Origin: Oscheius tipulae
Taxonomy: Eukaryota; Nematoda; Chromadorea; Rhabditida; Rhabditidae
Direction of reading: 5' to 3'
Length of the DNA: 64,000 bases
Assembly: GCA_037178975.1 (NCBI GenBank)
Contig: JASJZH010000002.1
Coordinates: 310,001 to 374,000 of the forward strand
In this document: positions 1 through 8,925 of the stretch, one piece after another
Position numbering within the stretch: the first letter of the stretch is position 1
Layout: every line of letters begins with the position of its first letter
The notes under the pieces: model-generated
The model's database searches: none
Seen by the model: only the letters and a program-made list of their open reading frames with translations
What the model was told of the DNA's origin: nothing
Translations under genes and position numbers: made by a program

Positions 1-71
1 TTTAAAAAAATGATTTAAGCATTTTTTCAAAAAAGTGACTTTGGCCAATCCACAGAATTATAAACGCACTC
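1..71. repeat. Left inverted repeat (inner part) of the Tc3-like element
   Basis: Pairs with 1240-1310 in inverse orientation with only a few differences. It contains the inner transposase-site motif (rc of GTGCGTTTATAATTCTGTGG). The outer part lies upstream of the window. Confidence 0.85.
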
Positions 72-127
72 TAGAAAAGTCTAGGTTTATCTCAGAAAAA
101 AACAAAGGATTAATAGTGAAATTGATA

Positions 128-1163
128 TCAGTAGTCGGTAGCGGCCCCATGGCGTTGAATCAGCTGGAACATTCGTCTATCGAGGCTCAAATACAGGTTG
201 TCGATCAATTTCTGGTCGATTCGGTGCCAGGCGGCAACGATAGCAGGCTTCAGCTCGTCCACGTTGCGATATGTCCTGTTTCCCCCGTAGATATCGCGTA
301 CCATACATCCCCAGACGTTTTCCATTATGTTCAGGTCAGGAGAACATGCTGGCCACTGAAGAAGATCAATTCTTCTTCGTTGCAACCAGTCCCGAGTCGC
401 GCGTGCACGATGGATGGGAGCTCCGTCTTGCTGGAAAATGTAATTCTGGTTGCGATTCCTCCTCCAGAATGGTACAATTCCGCGTCGCAAGACTATGCGG
501 TAGTCAGATCCATTCATCTTCTTGGAGACGAAGCAGAGTTTGATTCGTCCTTTGGATGAGATTGCTGCCCAAACCATCACTCCACCGCCTTTGAAATTCC
601 TTCGCGAAAATCGAAGTTTTGCTTTCCTCAGATCGTGCCAATACGAACGAAATCCATCAGGACCGTCGCAAGAAAATTTTTTTTCATCGGAGAAGACAAC
701 CTGGCAATGAAAAAAAAATGATGAAAGTTGTGTCAAAAAGTCTAGCCTTTTCCCAGTCGGTTCTCTGGTTCTTTCCGGCGAATTCGAGGCGATTTTTTCT
801 GTGTTTGGCTGTCAAAAGTGGCGCTTTCTTCATCTTCCTCCATTTGATGAAGGGGGCCTTCGAAATAACTCTTCTAACCGTCTCGGCAGAAACATCCAGT
901 TTCAAATCGGCCTTGATTCTGCTACAGGTCGTCACTTGGTTCGAAGCTTCTCGCAAGATTAGGCGCTTCTGACGATCAGAGAGTGATGATGGTCTACCGG
1001 GATGGCTAGTGGTTCCATATGCCACTGGATTTCTAACGTAACATCGGATGACACCTTCGCTCCTATGCAATTCTCGAGCAACTTGTCGATTTGACAGTCC
1101 CTGCGCCTTTTTCGCCTCAATTTGTCCTTTTTCGTAGTCAGTAAGTGTTTTTCCTCGCGGCAT
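128..1163 (-). CDS. Tc3-like transposase, two exons
   Basis: This is a cut-and-paste transposase acting on the flanking inverted repeats. The N-terminal part has the paired-like helix-turn-helix DNA-binding region (RGKTLTDYEKGQIEAKKAQG, then HRSEGVIRCYV). The catalytic DDE domain follows: VVFSDEKKF carries the first Asp, QQDGAPIH the second, and SPDLNIMENVW the Glu. The last two are separated by 34 residues (DD34E), as in Tc1/Tc3. The frame breaks between TDWEK and VVFSDEK unless a 46-nt intron (746 down to 701) is removed. That intron ends in CAG but begins with GC. Joined exons 1163-747 and 700-128 give 329 residues, the usual Tc3A length. It may be functional if the GC-AG intron splices; otherwise it is a one-frameshift copy. 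The start is the ATG before PRGKTLTD. Confidence 0.82.
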
Positions 1164-1239
1164 TATGGCTAAATTTAACACATAAATGGAATTGGAGTCA
1201 AAAAACACAAAAAAAACGTAGCGAAAAATAGGTAGAAGC

Positions 1240-1454
1240 TGAGTGCGTTTATAATTCTGTGGATTGGCCAAAGTCACTTTTTTGAAAAAATGCTTAAATA
1301 ATTTTTTGAAAAGTGCTCTTCAAATTTGCCTTCTGTAGGCTAATAAGTAACCAAATTTGACATCTTTTCCAACATTGATGTAAACCGCGAACTGATCTTT
1401 TGACCCAAAGCTGCGAAAAAATCAGGTGCGTTTATAATTATGTGGACCACTGTA
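1240..1454. repeat. Right terminal inverted repeat with two internal binding-type motifs
   Basis: The inner motif is at 1241-1262 and the outer at 1425-1446, about 184 bp apart. They share GTGCGTTTATAATT and TGTGGA. The outer motif runs into CACTGTA, the expected terminus next to a TA target site. Confidence 0.75.
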
Positions 1455-2272
1455 TGTCTCTGTGCTCTGTCCCTATGTCTCTGAGTCTCTCTGTCGAGTC
1501 AGTTAGAATTTAAGTAAACTTTACTCCAGCCACAGTAGATCGACAGGACATGAATTGACGGACAGGTTGGACTTAAAATGGAATTATGGGTTGACAGAAG
1601 GTACAATAATTGACTGAAGATTCAACAGATGAGAGAATATATCACTTGAACTCCACTCAAAATTGTACGTATGTCTGAAGCCACTATTGTTAACTAGGGT
1701 CAATAACTTTGTGCCACGACCAAGTGCTGGCAAGTATGTTTGAGGGATAGCATCTTTGTGAGAACATTGATATTATGACTGCAGAGAGACTTGCGGACAG
1801 ACCGAGAATATTCGAAGGTAGAAGGGCAGGAATCAAACAGGAGGAGGGGGTTATAACAGAATCTTTTGCCTTGAGGAGCTATCCAAATTGGGAAGACCTT
1901 TCCAACCCATATGCTAACTCGTTTAGCTGGAAAAAGAACAGGGTTCAAGCAGGTCCCGCAAAGTGAGATGCTATGTGATGATAAAAAGTTACTGAATGGA
2001 ACCTAATATCCGCTATTCATAAATTTTATAATTAGGGTCACTTCAGGGCAAAAGTGTTCTGTGCTCACGTCAAAGAAGCTCCGAAAGTGGCTTAACCAGG
2101 AAACATGTGGTTAATTTAAACAATTTTTCCGGGAGAGGCGAGAGAGAGGAAGCTGATTGAGCTTTCAATCAGACCAATTTCCTGGATCTTTTCTTCAGTT
2201 GGAAGTGTCAATGCAAATCTTTATAACAGGTTGACATGGAAAGGAACAATACATCAAATTTAAAATCGAATC
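1455..2272. other. Intergenic, no gene seen
   Basis: Only short open frames without family resemblance or plausible splice structure are present. The 3' UTR of the NMNAT gene probably occupies the last part. Confidence 0.5.
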
Positions 2273-3530
2273 CTAGGATTTTTTTGAATAGAGCCCGTAC
2301 TTCTTGATGTAGTTGATGACACCGTCCTCGACAGCATACTTTAAAGGTTTCCCTTCGGCGATGGCAGCCCGGATCCTTGTGGAAGAGATCACGTTCGGAC
2401 AGACGTCTTCTTCAATCTCCTGAAAATAGCAAGATTGTAGACACTAATCATTCAACTTAGTACGATTTCGTTTTGCAAAAATTTTTGTTTCGTCGACCAA
2501 AGCCAGTATTCCCTTTTACAAGGAATGCAACAAGCGCTGTGCAATTCGCCCTAGGAAAAAAAGAGCAAAAATGATTGCATAGCGAAATCGAAGATAACGT
2601 CTAGAATCAGGTTTTTTTTTTTGCTATGGTGAAGTCCAATTTTTGAAATGGAGTACTGTTCAAACACATCCCTTGTAAGGGTTGGGGCGCGAGGAGACAA
2701 AGAGTCACTTTTTTTTGTAAAGAATCATTCTGGACAGATTTTAGAGCTGTGAGTAAGAATATGCCATCATATTTAGAGTATTTAGTGTCGGAACAAAAAT
2801 ACAAAGTTTTAGCGAAATAGTTGGTGTATTGCTGAGAGGTGCCACACGAACCACATGGGTTCGATCCCCGTCAGTGACAAACTTTTTCAACAAGGCAGTT
2901 TGAGAAGACAACGGCATGGAAAAAGTTCACAAGATTAGAAGTCGGCTAGTTTATATGAGCCTTAGCCAACCAATCTCTTAGACTCACCACAAGATACGAT
3001 ACGAGTTCCCTTAGAAAATCAATCCCCTCCAAAATGACATGAGGACGAGCTCCTTCCCTGACCAGACAGACGACTCCATGACTCGTGAGAATGTCCACCA
3101 GGTCTTCCTTCTTCCACAGCTCTTCTCCATTAGGCAGGACTCTTTTGAAGGATTCCACGATGTCGGTTCCGGCCACGAGAACCACTTTCACGTCGCTGCC
3201 AAATCGTTCCCTAGCCAGCTTTGTGTGATACTGAAGCGCCGCCAAGGTCCTAGTCCAGGTAGGCTTCATAGCTTCCCAGGGGTCACTAATGATCCAGTCG
3301 GAGCTACTCGTGGCTAATGTCAACATGTTGATCCGGTGTTCGGCAGAAACCAGCCCAGCTTTTCTGTAACCATCGGACACGGGACTCATGATCCCCTGTA
3401 GCACAGAGATACCATGCTTCGTTTCTAGAGCGTGCTTGGCCAACTCCATCATTCGCAAGTGCATAAATGTGGGTGGGTTGAAAGAGCCGCACGCTAGCAG
3501 CACCACTCGACTGCCGGGGGCTGGAACCAT
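2273..3530 (-). CDS. Nicotinamide/nicotinate mononucleotide adenylyltransferase (NMNAT), two exons
   Basis: Catalyses adenylyl transfer from ATP to NMN/NaMN to make NAD+ or its deamido form. The nucleotidyltransferase signature is near the N-terminus: VVLLACGSFNPPTFMHLRM, with GSFNPPT and the H-L-R catalytic block. The C-terminal ISSTRIR motif (ISSTxxR) is in exon 2. Exons are 3530-2988 and 2419-2273; the 568-nt intron carries a tRNA-like unit. The product is 229 aa, slightly shorter than animal NMNATs. I chose the ATG at 3530 because CCAG lies one base upstream, which looks like a spliced-leader acceptor (TTTTCCAG-C-ATG). An upstream in-frame extension is open but lacks family similarity. 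No targeting signal is evident. The subtype (nuclear, Golgi or mitochondrial) cannot be told from sequence alone. Confidence 0.92.
2808..2880 (+). repeat. tRNA-like unit in NMNAT intron
   Basis: Ends in a perfect B-box (GGGTTCGATCC) followed by AGTGACAAACTTTTT. The A-box half is weak and the acceptor arms do not pair, so it is not a functional tRNA. It belongs to a loose set of such units in this window. Confidence 0.45.
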
Positions 3531-4054
3531 GCTGGAAAATACTTGTTTGTGGAGAAAATGGTCGAAAAGATGACAAAATCGATTTTTAGATAAGTGAAGA
3601 GAAATGTTGTGAAAATCGACGCTTTTTGGTTTCATCCGTCCAAAAATTGCGGAAACAGAGTTTTTAAAATGGGAAGACAGTCGTGGAAATTATTGTCAGG
3701 TTTTAGGAAAAGAATATTGTGAGAGCCGAGAGTGGATAGTTGAGTTTCAGCTTATTCATGCAGATAAAAAGATCGAAAAATCTGTTTTCAGTTTCCCAAA
3801 ACGGCCAACAGGGCTGAAAAAAAACCTGCGTACCGACGCACTTTTGCGTACACGTACTAGCAACAATTTTCGCCCCCGAAATGCCAAGGTCTAGAATGCA
3901 TTTCCTCATAGAAGGTGGTTCATTCAATGATTTAAAGCGTGATAATGATCAAACAGAACAAAGCTTTTAAAAAAGCGTTTATTTTTGAACTCTTCGCAAA
4001 ATGAAAGGCGTAAATGAGAAATGGAAGAAGCTAATTCAACCCCTATTGAGCAGC

Positions 4055-4747
4055 TCAATGGTGACGGTTCGGACGGAACTTGAAGTTTCTGACACCACGG
4101 GCAGTGATCACACTGTCCCAGTCATCGTCACTGGCCAGAGAAGCTACGGCGCCTGAAAGAACAAAGCTTATAAGCAAAATTTTTGCAAATCACCATTTCC
4201 AGAGAGCCCATTAGCATTTCCGCCGAAGACACCCTGAGACTGACCGCTGAAACCGTTGCGAGGGACGGAATTGAAGGTGTTAGGGATGTTGTTGAAGCCG
4301 TTCTGCTGACCGTTCCAGCCCTGTTGGCCGTTTTGGGGAACTGAAAACAGATTTATCAAGCTGTTGTGTCCAACACACTCTAAATGAATAAACAGCAGAG
4401 TGCGAATTGTCTCCCCGGCCCTTTCTTTCTTTCTTTTCGCAGGTCGCTTTTTTAAATAATAAGTTAATATATTGGTTTTGGGGCTGTTTAAAAAAAAAAG
4501 AGAAACATGTAAGAAATGAGGAGGCGTTGGCGGAAAGGGTTAGAATGAATCCCAAGAAGGTAGGCAAGGTAGAAGCCGCTCGGAACTACAGTAACTGTGA
4601 AAACGAAAACTTACCGTAAACAGGCGAGAACTGATTAGGAAGAGGATTTCCGTAGGATTGAGCAGCCGGGGCAGCTTGTGGAGCTGGAGCGTAACCGACT
4701 CCCAGAGCTATAGCTACAAGAGCGAAGAGGAGAACAAGAGACCGCAT
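4055..4747 (-). CDS. Small secreted Gln/Asn/Gly-rich protein, three exons
   Basis: I do not recognise a family. The 125-aa product opens with a clear signal peptide (MRSLVLLFALVAIALGVGYA). An Ala/Pro/Gln stretch follows, then a low-complexity central part built of N-G-Q/N-G-F/G-G-N motifs, and then a charged tail with SDDDWDSVITARG. Exons are 4747-4615, 4340-4194 and 4152-4055; phases agree and the sum is 378 nt. A TATA box stands 34 bases upstream of the ATG, and no trans-splice acceptor is apparent. The composition suggests an extracellular or cuticle/mucus-associated protein; that is inference. It is transcribed divergently from the broken secreted gene starting at 5612. Confidence 0.8.
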
Positions 4748-4780
4748 GTTTGGGTATGAGAAATACTGGCAAGCAAGCTA

Positions 4781-4788
4781 TATTTATA
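4781..4788 (-). promoter_or_regulatory. TATA box of the 4055-4747 gene
   Basis: TATAAATA on the minus strand, 34 bases before the start codon. That spacing fits a short 5' UTR and a highly expressed small secreted protein. Confidence 0.6.
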
Positions 4789-5269
4789 GGCGACGAGACA
4801 CGTTTTGTAAACGACCTCAGAGCTTATTGCTGGCAAAAAACGCTCGTCTACAATGGAGGTGAGGGAAAGAGGATCAGGGGAGGCAGACGACCAAGGCCAG
4901 AATGGAACGGACAAGGGGATCAGTCAACTACAAGGACGAGAGAGAAGAGGAGAACGAGAAGGTGTTTGAACAGTTGCCATTCAAAAGAAGCGTGTTGGTA
5001 AACAGGATTACAATTGGATGAATTTGTATTTTTCAGCAAAATGTCATTTCACACGCGTTTCATCTCGCTAGTTGCGAATGATCACGTAAATTAATGGGAC
5101 TTACAGTTTGAAGATACAACATAATATGAACAACTTTAAGTTTCTACTCACTCTGCTAATCTAATAGCAGAATTGAAAATTTGGGTCGTAACACATGCTC
5201 AGAAAAAGCTTCTGAACATTACCATCAGCGCGTTTTCTTCAATTGCGCCTTAATTTGTGCAATGTGGGA

Positions 5270-5319
5270 ATGGTCACCTAAATATTAAAAACCTAAGCTT
5301 TTAATATTTAGGTGACCAT
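5270..5319. repeat. Perfect 21-bp inverted repeat with 8-nt loop
   Basis: Bases 5270-5290 are exactly complementary to 5299-5319 (arm begins ATGGTCACCTAAATATT); the loop is 5291-5298. Weakly similar flanks (CGCCTTAATTTGT near 5247 and GAGCCTTAATTCGT near 5408) suggest an old tandem duplication around it. Confidence 0.8.
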
Positions 5320-5574
5320 TTAGGTCCAATACTAAACTAACAGCAGAAATACCTATCAAATGATCAGAAAAAAATATTACAAAAGACCACCATCGCAATT
5401 TTTAACTTGAGCCTTAATTCGTAAACTGACCCCAACTACAATTCTCGCATGTCTGTAGCTTCTTCATTGTCCAAAATCTTGGTAATAACCCTCTGCAAAA
5501 TTGACTCCGACTTTTACAAACCAATTTTACTGAATTGTCTTCCCACGCTGCGAATCCGCAACTCTGGCGTTGAC

Positions 5575-5580
5575 TATAAA
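5575..5580 (+). promoter_or_regulatory. TATA box upstream of the 5612 gene
   Basis: TATAAA, 31 bases before the ATG at 5612, the same arrangement as the divergent gene at 4747. Confidence 0.5.
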
Positions 5581-5611
5581 ATGTCCATTCCGAGACAGCA
5601 TTATCGTGGCC

Positions 5612-6152
5612 ATGAAGCTTCTACTCCTTCTCAGCCTTCTTGGTGCCTTGTCCTGTCAAGGAAAGCCAGAAGTGGAAAGCGTCTCCGTCTCCTACAGTAT
5701 CTCTACGGCTGATTTTTCAAAATTATTGAAGGCCATGATAGCGGATGGGGGAGGACGGTCGTTTCGAATTGAGAGGATCCAAGGGATACATTCAAGGTCT
5801 GTTCAACAAGGTATGCATATCCGATACCTGTGGATAGCTTTAATTTAGTTCACCGCCATCAAGGTCCAGGTTGGAATCGCTGAATCGGTCTTCAACGCCA
5901 CAACTGGAGAGTCTGACCGCACACCACCAGCCAGTTATGCTCAGGGACAACAGTTTTTTTTTCTGACCCTGAGAAGGTTCTTCACGGCAAGACCGAAAAG
6001 TTTTACTCGACCTACGTCAGCTACAAGATCTGGAGCTCTCCTGGACTGCCCAAAAATACCATGCTTCGCTTCAAGCTGAGCATGCAGACAATTTCAACGG
6101 TTTTCGCATTCATTCTATCGACGTCGTGACTCTGACCGGAGAGGATGTTTAA
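5612..6152 (+). pseudogene. Broken gene for a small secreted protein
   Basis: It starts with a good signal peptide (MKLLLLLSLLGALSCQG) behind a TATA box. A canonical-looking intron (5811-5848) follows exon 1, but the natural reading of exon 2 (FTAIKVQVGIAESVFNATTG) is out of phase with exon 1. Further on the frame must change again at a run of nine T (about 5951), giving DPEKVLHGKTEKFYSTYVSY. A third change is needed near 6090, giving ADNFNGFRIHSIDVVTLTGE and then a stop. Together these pieces look like one beta-rich secreted protein of roughly 170 residues. Three breaks point to a pseudogene; sequencing errors could explain the homopolymer break but less easily all three. Family not recognised. 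Confidence 0.5.
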
Positions 6153-6512
6153 GTGATTGAAGTAAAAGAACCTGTATAATCTTTATATGACTACAACACC
6201 GACAATTTTACATAAACTATTGGGATAGGTACAAACTCTAGTAAAGACATGGGAGTAACTCAACTACCTGGGTACAGTACACCAACTTTAGGTAATAAAT
6301 AGGGGCGACGTAGTTTATTATTGAGATCAGGTCAAGGCGAAAATCTACTAAAATAACAAAGCTCGGAAAAATCCCAGGAAGTATGTGTACTTGGTCTACG
6401 CTTTAAAAAGACTGAAAATTAATCGTTTTGCTGATTTTTAATCACGAGAAATTTTTTTTTAGGAGTTTTAGATATTTCTGCATTATTAGACCCCTTTGAA
6501 GCGTGTCGTCTT

Positions 6513-6878
6513 TTACTTGGACCAGAGGAAGAAGACAACGACCAGGAGGAGTAGGAGAGCTCCCAGAATGATCATCATCTTCATGTTCTTCCACCAGTAC
6601 TTGTTCTTCAGGGTGGCAGCAGACTTTTCGAACTGACTGGCGCCTTCCTGGAGGGCATCGGCACGGTCGTCCAGACCGGAGAGCTTCTGATCACGCTCCA
6701 GAACCTAGAAAACATTGTACATATCATAGAAAATGCAAAACACCTTCTCGACATTAACTTTCATGATTCCGACGACCTCATCAACCTGGGCCTGGGTCTG
6801 CTGAAGACGCTTGTTGGCAGGTCGCGGTCCCTGGCTTCCACCCGGTCCAGCAGCTCCTGGGGCTCCTTGAGGCTCCAT
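6513..6878 (-). CDS. snb-1: Synaptobrevin / VAMP (R-SNARE), two coding exons
   Basis: The synaptic-vesicle v-SNARE forms the exocytic SNARE complex with syntaxin and SNAP-25. The 108-aa product has a Pro/Gly/Gln-rich N-terminus (1-25) and the SNARE motif (about 26-86). The [20 protein letters not shown] block is nematode-like, and the zero-layer Arg sits in KVLERDQ. The juxtamembrane KYWWKN follows, then one C-terminal membrane anchor ([20 protein letters not shown]). Exons are 6878-6744 and 6704-6513, with a 39-nt intron. A TTTCAG at 6888 just before the ATG is a likely spliced-leader or UTR-intron acceptor. Near-identity to nematode synaptobrevin in the SNARE core supports the symbol by orthology. 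The next 2 kb upstream is gene-free and probably holds the promoter. Confidence 0.95.
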
Positions 6879-6888
6879 CTAGATTACT

Positions 6889-8925
6889 GAAACATTGAAA
6901 TATAAACCTATGAAAAATGTTTTAAGAAAGAAAAGCTGTAAAGTACAAAGAGGAAAGCTTTAACCACAGGGAAATTATTTGTCACTGGATGGCGAAATGT
7001 AAAAAGGAATCGACTACGTATTGCAAGCATTTGTGCTGGGGGGAAGAAAAAAGAACCATTTCTACATTTTCTTTGACAAGTTTCTAAAAATATAATCACC
7101 AACAAATGTGAACGTCTACAAACCGCTTGACTTTGATTATAATGGAAGTGTTTACACGTTTAAGACACATCGTGACGTCGAAAAGTCATGTGAATCTAAC
7201 AATATGCTGGGAGAAAAGAGGGGTGAATTATAATTATGCGAAAGTGTGATGACCGCTTGTTGAAATGTACGGGCTGGCACTAACTACTATCTGTAAGTGC
7301 TAGGAAAATATTGAGACAGAGAACAAGAGTCATAATATTTTTTAATGAGAAATGATGAAGTCTAAAAGTTCTGCTTACAAATAAAATATCTAGTTAGGTG
7401 GAAAGGAAAATCCAATCTCAACTAATTCATGGAAACAGCGAAAGAAAATACCGGTGAATGTAAAAGTAAAATAATACCGGAGCAACAATTTAAAAGAAAA
7501 TGTAACTTTTTACGTCAAAATGTAGTAGACTGTTACGTTGCCGGTAGTATTTTCTAACCCATTACGTGAAAATTAGCGCGAAAAAGTTACTGACCCAAAA
7601 AAAGAACTTTTGCATGCCAGCCTGTGATTATTTTCAAAGAAGGAATGCGCTTACATACATCGTAAAAACATGACAAATGGTTGTTTTGACATTGTTCGAA
7701 AAAAAAGGTGAACGTGCGCTGATGATATACCAGCATAACCTGTAAAAACATGATCCTAGAAAATAGAGCAAAAAGGTTGCTCCCTGGACTGAGTATTAAG
7801 AATAAGTTGAGAAATGGGAATGGGAAACTTGTGAGAACACTTAACAAAAGTTGTTATTTGTTTTGAGCCAGAAGGAATGCTGAAAAGCTAGAGAAGAAAG
7901 CGCATGGGAGCAGAATCAATAAGCTGGCTGCCAGTTGTGTGTGTGAAGATACAAATTTTATTGCCAAAGGGGGTAGGCTTTTCGGGCCGCGCGGCAGGAG
8001 AGAAAGGGGTGAGAGTATCGGATTTTTCCAAGCAAAGAGAGAGAGAGAAGGACGGGGAACCGCTCGATATGAAGCCACGGGCCTCCATGAGGGCATGTGC
8101 GCGCGCTAGGGGGCCCAAAAGAAATGGAAAAAGGGAGGCCGGCCAGGAAGCCAATTGAAGACTGCTGACTTCATAATTGAAGAATTGAGAGGACGGGAAG
8201 AGAATATTTTAGAAACTAGACTTCTGAAAAGTAAGCTATTCTAAACAGTCGACTGCGCCGGTAACCAATTTTAAGAGCGCACGATAAGCAAAAATTTTAC
8301 CGAAATGCGGTAAAACAATTCAACAACCATGTGGTTCAAAACTGAACATCGGCAGAGACGGGCGAACACCTCCACTTTGAGAAGTGATTTTAGTAAACTG
8401 GTGAGGAAGGGGTGGAACTTAAGACTAACCGAGAGAGAAGTGATTGGAAAAGTGTGCTAAGAGCTCCGTAATTGCTAGATGCCCGTTCTGCGGGGTCCAT
8501 CTGCTAGTTGAAGCCAGGATAGTATTTACTATTCTTTAAAAAAAATCTACAGAGTTACTTTTATACTTTGAGCCCGGTGTTTTCCACTTACTGAAACAAT
8601 AACAAGTTTTTTAAAATATGAATGAAGTATGTTATCGGCTAGGTCGACTTGTCCCACGCGCTGTTTTCAATATTTCAAAATTTTCATGACTACCGTATCC
8701 CAAATATAGGAAACATCTTATCAAGAAAACAAGCTAGAGAAAATTTGTCATATTGTAATTCGGCTGAGCGCACTCCCACCACCCACGTCAATTGCTTCTC
8801 TCACACCATCATAAAAAGAGCCGTCTCCTAGCAAACAGGGGGAGAGGAAGGAAGCGGGAAGTCGATTTTCGGAGGGACTGGGAAAAAGGAAATTTTGCAG
8901 GACTTCGCACGATTTATTCGAAAAA
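6889..8925. other. Gene-free region between synaptobrevin and acid sphingomyelinase
   Basis: No exon-like coding signal is seen on either strand. A GC-rich patch with GCGCGCGC lies near 8100. The region probably contains synaptobrevin upstream sequence. Confidence 0.5.

Larger units (their letters stand above)
1..1454 (-). mobile_element. Tc3-like (Tc1/mariner superfamily) DNA transposon, left end outside window
   Basis: An inverted repeat of about 70 bp is visible: bases 1-71 are the near-exact reverse complement of 1240-1310. Between them a transposase gene runs on the minus strand. A second copy of the inner motif (GTGCGTTTATAATT then TGTGGA) occurs at 1425-1446 and is followed by CACTGTA. 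That sequence is the complement of the TACAGTG end typical of Tc1/Tc3 elements, so the right end is probably at about 1454. The matching outer part of the left repeat must lie before base 1. Two transposase-binding-type repeats per end is the Tc3 arrangement. The element looks young, since its inverted repeats differ at only a few positions and the transposase can be read through. Confidence 0.85.

Noticed and set aside
1700..1966. Short open frames on both strands
   Set aside because: No similarity, no splice context, and they overlap one another on opposite strands.
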